From the NCBI GenBank assembly GCA_036320915.1, contig JAXBDG010000012.1:186001-250000 (forward strand): 64,000 nt of DNA, read 5' to 3'. How positions within the stretch are numbered: position 1 is the first letter of the stretch; each line of letters opens with the position of its first letter. Both the position numbers and the translations under genes were made by a program. Of this stretch, positions 10,862 through 21,780 are shown in pieces. Below the pieces are notes generated by a model, which searched no databases, was not told the origin of the DNA, and saw only the letters and a program-made list of their open reading frames with translations. The DNA is from Linnemannia elongata (Eukaryota; Mortierellomycota; Mortierellomycetes; Mortierellales; Mortierellaceae).

Positions 10862-11097
10862 ATGATCAATGGGATAACATCCAGACATAACCAATGGTGG
10901 TTGTACCGTTTTCACATCAGGTCAAGGAGTCTTGCCTCTTTTTTCCCTCCCTTTGGATGTCATGTCAATCACAGGAAACATTCATCCCATAGTTGTCAAG
11001 TGTCATCGTGTCAGCTTCCCCCATTCTCATTCGAAATGACGCCTTCATCCAACATTCACCATGCACGAAAAAAACTAGCACCCTCGCTAGAGTTGAG
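10862..11097 (+). repeat. Dispersed 240-bp repeat, copy B
   Basis: This is the partner of 7605-7850, in the same orientation. It begins CATGATCAATGGGATAACAT and ends near CCCTCGCTAGAGTTGAG. The two copies bound a 3-kb segment that contains only the MFS transporter. Confidence 0.75.
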
Positions 11098-11099
11098 TA

Positions 11100-12815
11100 T
11101 TCGGCAACCAGTGAGAGGTAGAGAGAGGCAAAAGGAGGTCTGATGACCCTTGCTCTGCTGTATACGTTGACGATTGCTCCATCTCTGCTTCTCCCTCAGC
11201 TTCTCCTTCTACCTCTACCCACTTCCTCTGCATGCCGGAATTCACAGTTGATGGCAAGGCGATCTCCCTTTAGATGTCGTCGCCTGGGAATAGTCATTGT
11301 CCATGTGGTGCATCCGTGAGGAGAAACAATATGCATCGACATTTAAAAAATGCGGCATCTTCCGAGTGAGTTACAATTTCATGTACGCCTTGGTGCTTTT
11401 CCGTTTGCTCAATTGCTAAAAATGATCTCTTATGAAAACCATGCAATTACATCCCAGGACACCTCCACCGATCGGACCCAGCAATTCGTTTTCGGAGCTG
11501 GCTTCCACAAACCTTTCACCGTTTCTCCTCCCATTCCCCAGCAACCAGATGCACAGATCGTCTTTGACACAAATTGTAGCTCGCCTGGATTGAAGATCTC
11601 AGTAACAAAGGAAGGTCTAACATGGACGTGTTTCTCAAAGTGCAAGAGATGTCGCTAAAAAGAAACTTGTCAGCGTGGATGAGCCGGAAACGACGACACC
11701 TCTCCAGAAGCAAACCCTTGAGGAGCTGCGAATGTTCAACAACAAGGCCACAACAGTTTCACAACGGACGGCCAACGCATCGAAGTGCATCTGGATCCTG
11801 GCCCAAGAAGCCCAAAGACTCAGAAATCACAGCGAGAGGGCTGGAGGCGCAGAAAGACAACATCTTAGGTAGTATATTGTTGTTTTTGTTTTATTTATTT
11901 GCTTGCATGTTGTTATGGTGGGCCTGACGGAGAGTGACTTCGACTCCACAGGGCTCTTCCCATGATTAAGTACGAGAGTTCTCCACCCTCCTTAGCGCTT
12001 CACTCTCGATTGCAGGAGCAAGTCCCTCTGGTGAGTTCGAACAGAGAACCTCTTTTCGATTCTGACTTTTTATCCACTTTAGCTCGTTGTTACTTTCTCT
12101 ACTTCTGTTTTTATTTCTTTATATTTTTTATTCATTCATACCTGACTCGGGCTATTGTCTCTTTGCAACATCTGATTGTTTTTCTTTTGCACTTTAACCC
12201 GATTGACCTCAGACGTGGAAAGAGGCGACGAAAATGAGTCTGTCATAAGTGTATTTGAATGGTAGAGCCAAATGGCGAGCAGATGCAAATGAAATCTGCA
12301 GACATGTTGTCTCGCATATTCAGAAAGTGTAACTTTTAATCTAGATCCACTTCCTCTTCCTTCTTTGATCCTCTTTAATCGTCATTCCCCACCCTCAAAC
12401 AAAACCACCCTTCTCATTTCACCAGCTATTCTCCTTCTTAGAGAAAGAGTTTAACGCTGTCCTTTGTGGTCAGCCTAAAACTTCCTCCGTCGTTTGACTG
12501 CAGACCCATAATTAAGGTGTAATCAATCGTTCTTGCTTGTTGTTTTTATATTCAGTCGCTGATCTCTTCCAGGGACGATGTCCCAGAATTTCTTCCTCGT
12601 CTCTCATCATCATCGCCAAGTTCTTCTGAGATGTTTGCTCTACAGTACAGCGTTTGTGGTTTCTTTCCCTTTGAGAGCCTCAAGTTCCTCCAGAATCTGT
12701 ACCACTTAGTGGACGAATCACAGGTTCAGTTTAACGCCTTTTCTCGTCTGGATATCGTCCATTATCAGGGAGTAGGGTCCAATCTTCACCACCCATCTAC
12801 TCGAAGAACTTGAGA
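11100..12815 (+). other. Possible decayed multi-exon gene, unrecognised
   Basis: Several short open segments on the plus strand look gene-like. One is 11420-11660, containing TSQDTSTDRTQQFVFGAGFH; another is 11675-11872, a polar helical segment with QKQTLEELRMFNNKATT. They are interspersed with good splice-like sites (GTAGTATA at 11869, CCACAG near 11950, GTGAGT near 12029, ATTCAG near 12554). I could not join them into one frame, and none resembles a family I know. It may be the 5' part of the broken gene at 12.8-13.5 kb. Confidence 0.25.
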
Positions 12816-12824
12816 TTACTCATC

Positions 12825-13545
12825 GCTGTCTATCCTCGAAGAAAGTACGATCAACTCAACTGACTATCTGGGCAACGACGTCTTTCTTCATGAGACATGC
12901 ATTGACGATGAAAGCCTCCAAGCGTGTCTCGATGCACTCGATTCCAAGGACAATGTCAGCGGCAACTATTGAATCCTTCCCATCGAACTCTGCAACATGG
13001 TAGTCAGAAATCTACATTCTTTGGATATGCAGCATGAGCACCGGACTAGCATCGGCCACCTCGGCGATATCCTTGGAATAATGCTAATGAGGGCGGAGGA
13101 CTGCAAGAAAGGGGAGGGCTGTTTTTTCAAAAAGCGCTGTAGTTACAAGACTACCTCTGTGACGATTACTGCGCCTGCAACAACGATCGTTGTCATCACG
13201 CTCGCTCTGGCGACTGCGAGTCCAATTGCTGGGCTTACTTCCAGCTCTCATCCTTCAGAGGACACAATTCTTGTTCGGAGACTCTATGAAGAACGACCTA
13301 CCAATTACAAGAATCGACAAATCGAAAGAATATATCGCCATGGCACTACACACGCTCGGCAAAGATGATACTGACCCTCGTGACTGGCCGACACTGGAGT
13401 ATGACATATCTAAGAAGGGCGGCAACAGTGGCTCGTGTGAAGTCATTCTTATGAATGCAACTGAACGTAGTCTCTACGACGGAACCACTCTTTTGACTGC
13501 GGAGGGCTGCCAGGAACAGCGCTTTCAACTTGCTCGGTTAGTGTA
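12825..13545 (+). pseudogene. Broken gene for a Cys-rich protein, unrecognised
   Basis: One frame runs through STDYLGNDVFLHETCIDDES, LQACLDALDSKDNVSGNY, a TGA at 12970, then ILPIELCNMVVRNLHSLDMQ up to CFFKKRCSYK near 13145. A frameshift there leads to DYLCDDYCACNNDRCHHARS, GDCESNCWAYF, and a second shift to LPITRIDKSKEYIAMALHTL, continuing to about 13536. The evenly spaced cysteines and low stop density argue for a former secreted Cys-rich protein with at least one stop and two frameshifts, or unrecognised introns at those points. Function unknown. Confidence 0.4.
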
Positions 13546-13559
13546 AAGTCATACGGCAA

Positions 13560-14400
13560 CTATTTTTTTTTTTCACTCTTTAATTACTTTGGGGTCATCA
13601 ACCATGTTGTGGCTACCCTCATCTCGTCTAATCATCCTGATGACTCTTTAAACAGCCACTAGAGTCGGATCCCGCTATTCTCGCCTCCCCAGATATCGTT
13701 CAAGATGTCAGTACATCCCCGACTAGCTTGTTGACTTGTAGTACTCTACCCATCGACCTCGATTTCAGGGGGACTATTTACAACTGTCCGAAGGACGCCT
13801 TTCCATGAGATTTATGGTTTTGCGAGCCACCATCATTTTCCTATCGTTCGGCATGTAACAAGTGGTGACCTGGACAGCGATAAAAGAAAAAAGAAGTACT
13901 AATGCTCTTTTCGAGGTTTTCCGTGTCTCATTTATTTTTTTTTCTTTTTATTCGCCCACGTTGCAAATGTTCCTCACTAATGTTCTAATTGAAAGTTGAT
14001 GCTCTTTTTCTGACACCAATGAAGCTTTGATCAGGAAGAACGAATTGCAGCGTAACAATAAGGGCGCCATCAGTAGTCGAAACCTGAGTCAATTGAGAGA
14101 AGTCCAGCTGTCCTTGGAAGATTGGCCTCCATCAATGTGGAGTGTCTTATATTTATTTGCTGGAACAAATTGGATTGAGATGCACCAAGGGTGAGTTGGT
14201 CTGCATCGACCTCGCTGAAGTCATTCCAGCAAATAAGTATAAACCAATCGTCAGAAAGAGGGTGGGAGATGTACAAAGGGGAAGATGAATAAAAGAACAA
14301 AGAAGGGAGAAAAACAAGGTGAGAGATGAAAGAATCGAAAGAAAGGCGAAAGATGAACGAAGGAAGTGTCGACGAACGCAATGAAGAAGGGCGTGAGAGA
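13560..14400. other. Intergenic stretch with an inverted repeat
   Basis: No convincing gene. A short inverted repeat (TATTTATTTGCTGGAA at about 14150-14165 against TTCCAGCAAATAAGTATA at 14224-14241, loop about 58 nt) lies upstream of the LRR gene. A GA-rich tract (14260-14400) forms the promoter-proximal region of that gene. Confidence 0.4.
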
Positions 14401-14495
14401 TTGTGGTGGCAAAGCAGAAAAAAAAAGATGACGTCACATATTCCGTGCAGATAAGAAGGATGCCGAAGCTCATCCTTCTTCATACATTGCTCACC

Positions 14496-16472
14496 ATGGC
14501 GACAGCTACACAGATAATCCAACCCTCCAACCCTCCATCACCCCTCACCCATCACAATGACGCCCTTTTCGTGGACCAAAACCCTCCTGACGAGGCCATA
14601 TACCTCGCTAACCTCTGCCGCCCGGCACTCAATGACCTCGCCCTGCACCTCCCTTGGTTCAACGCCTCGCAGAGTTACACTACCGAAGACATCCTCGCTT
14701 TGCCTCTGACGCAGTTCCGCATCCCGGACGCACTGCACGACCTGCCTAGTCGCCGGTCCGCTCGCCATGAACTCGCTAAGGCAGTCGCCACACTGCTGTA
14801 TCCCGTACATGAGGGCTCGCTTACGGCTGTTATTCGATATAACGCCGACCGTGTCCGTTTACGCGCTTGGGCCGTGCTGCAGCGTAAATACGATCTGCTA
14901 AAGGCCTCTCGGCGTAACGGACATGACATCCCGGTGTGGTCCGCCCGGATCATGTCCCAGGGACCTTGGGACCCGGAGAAAAAGCCCATCTCCCTAGGCG
15001 GCGTGCGGGCAATCCCTATGCCAGTGCGAGTCGCAGAGGAGGAGCATCTGGCACCGTTCTTTACTCACTTGAGCCGGAACGGCACGCATCTCTTGGACAA
15101 AGACAACGAGGGCGCAGTGGAGCTCGATGGTGGTAAAGGAGAGCCGTATTACGGCGTCAAAGGCGTAGAGTTCCGCAAAGGCGTCGTATATGAGGACGGC
15201 CGGATGGACCTGTGCAAAATGGTCGTTGGCCCAGATCATATCGAGAGGCTGATGGACAGCCTGCGTCCCAATGAGTTCGTGCGGCACTTCCTGCTGGGCA
15301 ATAACATCATCGGCCCACTCGGTGCCCAGGCCATTGCCAGCTTCATTCGCGAGTTGCCCGATCGCATGGACACGTGGTACCTTGCCGGGAACTGCATCGA
15401 CGGGACTAGCTTTAAGATTCTCGTCGACGCCATGGTCAAGTCGTCCGCCATCACCAATGTTTGGATGAAGCGGAATCCTCTTGGAGCTAATGCCGCGTCG
15501 GACATCTTCCGGCTCATCACCGAGACTGTGAACCTGCGGACGCTGGATCTCGATCAGACAGAGCTTGGTGACAAAGGCGTGGCGAATTTGTTTAATAAGC
15601 TCGCTGAATATATTGGCCCCGAGGGCAGCAAGTTGCCGCTGCGTCACATCTACCTCAATGGCTGCGGCATTTCAACCAGTGCCGCAAAGGCCATAGGGAA
15701 GTTCCTCGCATCGCCGCACTGCGGCCTGACATCCATCTACATGTCAAGCAACCCGCTCGGAAACCAGGGAGCAGAGGCTCTGGCTGAAGCACTGCCCAAA
15801 GCACCGTATCTGACTCGATTGTTTTTACAATCGGTTGGGGTCAGCACCCAAGGTGCCGTGGCGCTCTGCACAGCCTTAGCTGGGCATCCGAGCATTCGCG
15901 TCCTTGACCTGGGCCAGGCGTACGCCACGCACGATCTTGGCCAGGCGTACAATTACATTGAGGACGAAGCCGTGCCCGCCATGTCGACTCTTCTGCTTTT
16001 GACCCCCCAGCTAGAGTACTTCAACCTTGGTCATTGCGCCATCACGCCCCCGAGCCTCATCACGCTCTCCGCCGCCGTTGTCGCGAGCCCGTCCCTGTTG
16101 CATTTCAATGCAGCCTCCGTGGTAGCAGACCCAACGCGCCAGACGAAGACCTTTACGCCCTCACGCGACATACACTTTCCAGATCCTGCATCGCCGGCAA
16201 GGGCTGGTATCGAGGCGGACAGGGCAGTTCGCGAGCACCTCAAGGCCAACGTCCGGGCGCGGTACGGCCAAGAGATGTCATACGATCAGTTCATGACGGA
16301 GGAGAAGCGCTGGCTGGTCAGCGATCGCGACGTGCGCAAAATTGACAGCGTTTATCGCAATCGTGACGCGGGACTGGCGCGACGGCAGTTGATGACGCTG
16401 GTCAAAGACTGGGAGGAAGGGGACGATACGCTGGAGAGGGTTATGAATGTCCATGCGCCGTCAAGGGACTGA
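14496..16472 (+). CDS. LRR/RNI-like protein (single exon, 658 aa)
   Basis: I chose the ATG at 14496 (context TCACCATGG) over an in-frame ATG-less extension upstream. Residues about 260-560 form ribonuclease-inhibitor-type leucine-rich repeats, for example FLLGNNIIGPLGAQAIASF, LDLDQTELGDKGVANLFNKL, IYMSSNPLGNQGAEALAEAL and LFLQSVGVSTQGAVALCTAL. The N-terminal 230 residues carry no motif I recognise, and a charged C-terminal region (about 600-658) follows the repeats. GC content is visibly higher than the surrounding DNA, and the gene has no intron, unlike its neighbours. This may reflect strong codon bias or different ancestry. RNI-type repeats usually mediate protein-protein contacts; the partner is unknown. 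Confidence 0.8.
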   Translation: MATATQIIQPSNPPSPLTHHNDALFVDQNPPDEAIYLANLCRPALNDLALHLPWFNASQSYTTEDILALPLTQFRIPDALHDLPSRRSARHELAKAVATLLYPVHEGSLTAVIRYNADRVRLRAWAVLQRKYDLLKASRRNGHDIPVWSARIMSQGPWDPEKKPISLGGVRAIPMPVRVAEEEHLAPFFTHLSRNGTHLLDKDNEGAVELDGGKGEPYYGVKGVEFRKGVVYEDGRMDLCKMVVGPDHIERLMDSLRPNEFVRHFLLGNNIIGPLGAQAIASFIRELPDRMDTWYLAGNCIDGTSFKILVDAMVKSSAITNVWMKRNPLGANAASDIFRLITETVNLRTLDLDQTELGDKGVANLFNKLAEYIGPEGSKLPLRHIYLNGCGISTSAAKAIGKFLASPHCGLTSIYMSSNPLGNQGAEALAEALPKAPYLTRLFLQSVGVSTQGAVALCTALAGHPSIRVLDLGQAYATHDLGQAYNYIEDEAVPAMSTLLLLTPQLEYFNLGHCAITPPSLITLSAAVVASPSLLHFNAASVVADPTRQTKTFTPSRDIHFPDPASPARAGIEADRAVREHLKANVRARYGQEMSYDQFMTEEKRWLVSDRDVRKIDSVYRNRDAGLARRQLMTLVKDWEEGDDTLERVMNVHAPSRD

Positions 16473-16639
16473 GAAAGCACTGTTTCTTCTCATCTGTGCT
16501 TCCTTTCATATCCTTTCCTTAATGTTTCTAAGAAGAGATAACATAACCTCAAGTGAATAAACAAAGTCTTCGCGAAAGATCATCAACAATGCGGCTTATT
16601 GAATTATTTTTTTTTCGGATTCAAGTGGTCCACGGCCGA

Positions 16640-17375
16640 TATCTGCACTGATCATACTCATAAGTCATCATAAACCTCCTCCCAGTGGCGATCAAACTCG
16701 TCATAGCTGTCTCGTTCATCAAGGCCAGACAAATCGTCAAAGCGATCGGTTCCTTAAAACGTCGTAAGAACCTTCGCCCGAGGTCAGTTCTGTACAACCC
16801 ACCTCTTCTCGTTCTCATTGTCAATATTGACCTCCGTGTCTTCCAGTGCCACCATCCGCAAGCTCCTGAGGCCGCTCAGCAGATCTAATCCGCTCTCGAG
16901 ACTCATGGCAAGACAATCATACTGTCTATTGTATTTTTCGTCGAAGCGACGGTAGTTTCGGTTCCCACAGTCAGAGGGTATTCCCATTCGGAGTTCTCGG
17001 AGGCGGGTTAGACGGGCTAGCTGGCACAAAACTCGTTTCTGGAGAGTCATATTCTCTTGCTGACTGCCCTCCAGCACATAATCACTCGCAAGGCCGTCGT
17101 GGAGTTCTCGGTCGATATCAGGGCGAGATATTCCTCCTATTGGGCAGCCAAGGATCCTAAGGGAGGTGCAAGCCCAATCTGCGTGAACACCTCTTGCATC
17201 CAACCAACCCAACTGCAGTACATAATTGGCTCCTTGCGATCCACTGGCAGTATGTTGAACACTCTGAGCATAGGGTCGAACATAGCAGTTGCTGAATCTC
17301 CTTGCACGAGAAGCCGGGATTCTCGACACAAAACACCTCCAGAGTTGAAACATGCTCCATCAGAGCCTTCCACGA
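16640..17375 (-). pseudogene. F-box/LRR-type gene remnant, frameshifted
   Basis: The longest frame (16784-17353) contains DWACTSLRILGCPIGGISRP, then LARLTRLRELRMGIPSDCG and LDLLSGLRSLRMVALEDTEV, the C-terminal pattern of large fungal F-box/LRR families. Upstream pieces in other frames (LEVFCVENPGFSCKEIQQLL; LRVFNILPVDRKEPIMYCSW) fit the preceding repeats, and KRFKEPIALTI-type sequence continues past 16784 in another frame. At least three frame changes are needed and no F-box or start is present, so it is a truncated pseudogene. Confidence 0.7.
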
Positions 17376-17399
17376 TTTTTCTCCGAAGGTAAAGTAGTC

Positions 17400-17838
17400 T
17401 CCGTATCCCTCCCCTTTTTTTTCTCTAGAAAGTCCGGATCAGAGAGGAAGGGTCCCAAAACAGGGTCGAATTTACAGTGTGAGACCATAATTTAAAATTG
17501 AGACAACCTGTGACAAAGTAGGATATGCTTTTCGGGTGTATGTATTGCTGAATTGCTCCAGTTTATGCTATGGCCCATCTGACTTGTAAAGAGTCAAAGG
17601 TTGTTCTGAAAGATTGTCTGAAGGATTGTTCTGAAAGTATAGTAAAGAAGTAAAGAAGGACTTTGCCCATGTTCCCATGTGCCGATGCCAGAGGTCGTAA
17701 TTAGTTCGCCATGTCGAACAGGTCACGTGGACCGAAAAATATCAAACACGTATTTGGTCACTTTGGTGACGTACAGACAAGATTCGGTGGTATTGAATGG
17801 AGAAGAGCATCTCCTAAAAGATACCTTCTACCCACATC
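17400..17838. other. Upstream region of the DUF4291 gene
   Basis: The repeated words GAAAGATTGTCTGAAGGATTG/TTCTGAAAG near 17608-17640 form a tiny direct repeat. The DUF4291 frame stays open back to 17711, so its N-terminus could lie in this stretch. Confidence 0.35.
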
Positions 17839-17839
17839 C

Positions 17840-18526
17840 ATGGCAACGCCTTTCAGACAAGTACGGGCCGACTACGACGACGAGACCATCACCGTCTACC
17901 AGGCATATAATCGCGCCATCGCAAGCGCGGCCGTCGCCAAGCAAAAGCTCAATGCGTCACCAGAGTTCCTCACTACACGAATGACCTGGATCAAACCCAG
18001 CTGGGCATGGATGCTTTACCGGGCAGGATATTCCTACAAAGACCCCGGGCAGGAACGAATCTTGGCTCTGAAAATGAAACACGACACCTTCATCAATCTC
18101 CTCGACCGTGCAGTACTTACCACCCATGATAAGGGAGTCACAATGGCAAATATGGAAGGCAAAAGTTCACCAGCACTCTCAGACGGAACCTCCGATAACA
18201 CCAGTAGCATAGCAGGCGCCGGGAAGTCATCCGATGTGAAGGTTCAATGGGATCCTGAACGCACGATTCGTTTACACAAGCTGGAGTATCGGAGCATTCA
18301 GATCGGCATCCCCAAAGCCCTCAGCTCGGACTGGGTAGAGCACATGATTGTCAAAATCGAGGATGTAACGGATAAGGCGAGGAGGCTAAAGCAGGTCTTG
18401 GACGACAAGCCCGACGTCACCGATGAGGAGCTCATCCAACTCGGATTGGTCCCAACGGAAAAGCCATTTGAGCTCCCGGAGAGACTGCAAATTTCACTGC
18501 GGATGGTGGGAGACCATGCAAAATAA
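17840..18526 (+). CDS. DUF4291 family protein (228 aa from the chosen start)
   Basis: The protein shows the DUF4291 landmarks in order: RQVRADYDDETITVYQAYN, TRMTWIKPSWAWMLYRAGYS, KDPGQERILALKMKH and VQWDPERTIRLHKLEYRSIQ with IGIP. The C-terminal part is DWVEHMIVKIEDVTDKARR. I chose the ATG at 17840 because family members start a few residues before R-x-V-x-A-D/Y; the frame is open with another ATG at 17711 (43 residues more). A Ser/Gly/Thr-rich insert (about residues 115-140) sits between the two halves. No intron. DUF4291 is widespread in bacteria and fungi and has no settled biochemical role. Confidence 0.85.
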   Translation: MATPFRQVRADYDDETITVYQAYNRAIASAAVAKQKLNASPEFLTTRMTWIKPSWAWMLYRAGYSYKDPGQERILALKMKHDTFINLLDRAVLTTHDKGVTMANMEGKSSPALSDGTSDNTSSIAGAGKSSDVKVQWDPERTIRLHKLEYRSIQIGIPKALSSDWVEHMIVKIEDVTDKARRLKQVLDDKPDVTDEELIQLGLVPTEKPFELPERLQISLRMVGDHAK

Positions 18527-18529
18527 GGA

Positions 18530-18890
18530 CGGATGTCGTGTATGATTACATATCTATGCAGCAAGAGGTTTAGCACCATAGATGTATGATACCTTGTACT
18601 TGCTAGTGAGGAAACGTGTTTAAGCGCACCTACTTAAAGACAAGCGGTAGCCATCATTTTTTAAATCAATCCCACTTTTCTGTCCGGCTCACACACTGTT
18701 TCCTATGCTTAGTCTTGTCTACCCTGTTATCTCTATGTCCCTTCACACATCCTTATATGCTTGTTATCCATGACTATGCCCAGTCGACAGTAAGTTTACT
18801 GGATTGGAACTCACAACGGGTCCTTATTCAACTTAATCACTCTACAGATCCGGCTTTCATATGATGGGGGGTTCGAGGTTGAGCTGGTCA
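18530..18890. other. Intergenic
   Basis: No gene seen. The stretch holds the DUF4291 3' flank and leads into the 28S fragment. Confidence 0.4.
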
Positions 18891-18894
18891 AAAC

Positions 18895-19359
18895 TTGAAA
18901 AAATCTATAGAACAATGGGCTTAATCATATCAGATCGTAGCAACAAGGCTACTCTACTGCTTACAATACCCCGTTCGATGAAGGTCGTCTGCAATGGATT
19001 TATCTCTTCCAATATTTGAAATTAACATTAGCAGGAACCTCACAAAGCCTTTCCGCTCTGCAAGATAACCCCACATAGTATGATTCAGGATCCGAGGATC
19101 TAGTCGTATTCAAATAAAATGGCACAAGGCGGTAATCGTCGCGTTCTAGCACAGGTCTTGACGTGTAGACGTTCAGTCATAACTCAATGGATGATAGCTT
19201 CGGGTCATTGCCTGCTCTATGCTCTAGCAGGTCCAAATACGAATTGGCGGGTAAACAATCCAACGCTTACTGATTTCCGCTACAATATGATAGGAACAGT
19301 CAATATCGAAGGGTCAAAAAGCAACGTCGCTATGAGCGCTTGACTGCCACAAGCCAATT
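18895..19359 (-). pseudogene. 28S rRNA 3'-end fragment reaching the rRNA 3' terminus
   Basis: The minus strand runs from GGCTTGTGGCAGTCAAGCGC (near 19359) to the very end of 28S rRNA (GCTACGATCTG, then TTAAGCCCATTGTTCTATAG at about 18905). It lacks about 100 nt found in the 52-kb copy, including the CTCGTACTAAG and GTTAGTTTTAC region, so it is internally deleted. There is no ITS or other rRNA beside it. Several point changes show it is not under rRNA constraint. Confidence 0.88.
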
Positions 19360-20094
19360 GGTGTGCCTTCAACACACAGTAGCACACTGCAGACATGTCT
19401 TAGTTGCTAATACCTTTTCTTACATTTCTAGACTATAGCTGTCGCGCTTAACTAGTGTACAGAACTACGTTTGTGTGTAAAACTGATATCATATCACACA
19501 CTATGCCTTGTAAACAACAGCGACCATTTCTTTACTTGTTCGTGAACGCACCTAACTCTTCCCCCGAACGCAAAGATGCCATGCGTTAATTTTTTTGCAT
19601 TTTTTTTTTCGGAAGGCTGGGTTGAGAAACAAAGAGTCTTTGTGCTCTCCCTCAGCCCCGCTCCTTGCTCCCTGTCCTGGCCTATCCTGTCCCGTCCTGT
19701 CATGTCCTCTATTGTCGATCAAGCCTCCCCCTCCCCCGAGCTCATTTAAAAATGGTCTGCATGATCATGATCTATTCACAGCGTGAGATTGACGGAACTG
19801 AGAGGGGCGGGGTAAGGCGGGTGTGCAAAAAAAAATGAAGGTAATTGTGATTACCCATAGCAGCGGAAGAAGAAGGAGAAGGAGAGAGGGAGAGGAAGTG
19901 ACTAAAAAGGGATAATGCATTGTTAGAATGGGCGGCGCTAGTTTTTTTTTTGCGCCCATCCCCTATTTCCCCCATCACTTTGCATGGGGCGGGGATCGAA
20001 ATCTTCATTATGCACATTGGATGTCGTTTTGAAGAGATGGTGCGCCTTATCGGAATCAGGAAAGAACGAGAGAGATAAAGGACATGTAGGGTAT

Positions 20095-20097
<3 letters not shown>
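19360..20097. other. Intergenic, low complexity
   Basis: No gene supported. Notable are CCTGTCC/CCTATCC pyrimidine repeats (19670-19710). Open frames on both strands here are compositional. Confidence 0.4.

Positions 20098-20136
<39 letters not shown>
20098..20136 (+). repeat. (AG)n microsatellite
   Basis: About 19 uninterrupted GA dinucleotides, roughly 310 nt upstream of the THI5 start codon. Confidence 0.9.
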
Positions 20137-20140
<4 letters not shown>

Positions 20141-20442
20141 TGCTAACGAAGATGGTACGAGGATGGTCAGATCCCTTTGGGTTCGACTGACTGTCCCTCT
20201 GTCTCCGTCTTGGAAAAAAAAAAATATTCGAGTCATAATCATTCAATGACCGTGGGAACGGATCTCATCTCGGGAATGGCTCATGTTTGCCGAAAGATAA
20301 ATAGAGAGCGCCGCACCTCAGCATCGTATTTTTCTTTTCTTTCTTCTGAACTCTTTGCTTGTATCTGCACCTGCACCTTTCAATTTCTACCTTTTCTACC
20401 TTCACTTCCCCCTTTTCATCCCCACTACGTCCACAAACAACC

Positions 20443-21606
20443 ATGTCGACCGACAAGATCACCTGCTTGCTGAACTGGCACGCCACGCCCTACCATCTGC
20501 CCCTCTTCCTCGCTGACAAGCTCAACTACTTTACGGAGGAAGGTATCAAGGTTGCGATCCTCGAGCCCAACAACCCCTCGGATGTGACCGAGATCATTGG
20601 TTCCGGCAAGGTCGACCTCGGTTGCAAGGCCATGATCCACACCATCGCCGGCAAGGCCCGTGGGTTCCCCATTAAGGCCATCGGCACATTGCTTGACGAA
20701 CCCTTCACCGGCGTGGTCTACCTTGAGTCCCAGAGCGGCATCACCACCGATTTCCAGAGTCTGAGGGGTAAGCGCATCGGGTACGTCGGCGAGTTTGGAA
20801 AGATCCAGCTCGATGAGCTGACCAAGCACTATGGCATGGTTCCTGCTGACTACACTGCTGTTCGTGTCGGCATGAACGTCACCGGGGCGATCATTCGTGG
20901 CGAGATTGATGCTGGTATTGGACTTGAGAATGTCCAGATGGTTGAGTTGGAGGAGTGGTCTGTCTTGCAGGGTCGTTCTCGTGACGATGTCAAGATGCTC
21001 CGTATTGATGAGCTTGCTGATCTGGGATGCTGCTGCTTCTGTTCGGTAAGTTTACTTTTTGTTTGTTTTGTTGTATCTTGGACCAACAACACATCCTTGC
21101 TCAGAGATGTGTGTCTTTACATTAACACCCGTTGAACCTTAACCTTTTCTTGGATCCATCCTTCATTTCAGATTCTGTTCATCGGAAACGAGACTTTTAT
21201 CCACAACAACCCCGAAAAGGTCGCGTCCTTTATGAAGGCTATCAAGCGCGGTGCAGACTACATGTTTGCCAACCCCGCTGCCGCCTACGAGCTCTTTGTC
21301 GAGATGAAACCCCACATGGACTCGGTCGTCAACCGCAAGATCTACCAACGTTCCTTCCGCTACATGTCACGCGACCTCAAGAACGTCCAGCGCGACTGGG
21401 ACAAAGTCACCCGGTACTGCAAGCGTCTGGAGATTGTCAACGACTCGTTCGTTCAGAACATGACCAACGAGTTCTTGACCTGGCCTATGCAGCCCGATAC
21501 CCCTGCGGGGTTCATCCACCCGACCATTGATACTGGTGTGCTGGCCAAGTGTGGCTGCGAGCGCGGTGCGGACTTGCGGGGTCCTGTTGCTGCTGTTGAG
21601 GCGTAA
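20443..21606 (+). CDS. THI5: HMP-P synthase for thiamine pyrimidine, THI5/NMT1 family (2 exons, 345 aa)
   Basis: Exon 1 is 20443-21045 and exon 2 is 21172-21606; the 126-bp intron (GTAAGT..TTTCAG) falls between Ser201 and Ile202 in frame. The protein has the hallmarks of fungal Thi5/Nmt1/ThiA: an [16 protein letters not shown] start, DLGCKAMIH with Lys62 and His66, and CCCFC at residues 196-200. In yeast Thi5 the equivalent Lys62 holds PLP and His66 is consumed as substrate, so the enzyme is single-turnover; identical numbering here is direct support. It makes 4-amino-5-hydroxymethyl-2-methylpyrimidine phosphate in the cytosol. A TPP aptamer follows on the same strand, 175 nt after the stop, which makes feedback by the end product very likely. 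Confidence 0.96.
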
Positions 21607-21674
21607 AGAGAGAAAGAATCAAACCTTGAGTGTAACCTTTTTTTTTGCGATTGGCAAGATGACTCGATGTACTT

Positions 21675-21769
21675 GTAAGTGTGCAATGGACCAATTCTAA
21701 CCCCTGGCCTCCTCTTTTCCAATCCATTTGCTCGGTCGGGTCTGTTTCGGGCATTTTTTATCCTAATAG
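21675..21769 (+). other. Candidate 3' UTR intron between THI5 and the TPP aptamer
   Basis: A consensus donor GTAAGT (21675-21680) lies 69 nt after the THI5 stop. A pyrimidine-rich tract with TATCCTAATAG (AG at 21768-21769) ends 11 nt before the first base of aptamer stem P1. The 95-nt span is a normal intron size for this genome. Other donor choices, such as GGTAAT inside the aptamer, are possible. Not shown by transcripts. Confidence 0.4.
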
Positions 21770-21780
21770 AGACGACAAGG

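Noticed and set aside
13656..13806. Frame PLESDPAILASPDIVQDVST as a last exon of the broken Cys-rich gene
   Set aside because: The donor at 13537 has the wrong phase; joining it to the AG at 13655 gives a stop after two codons.
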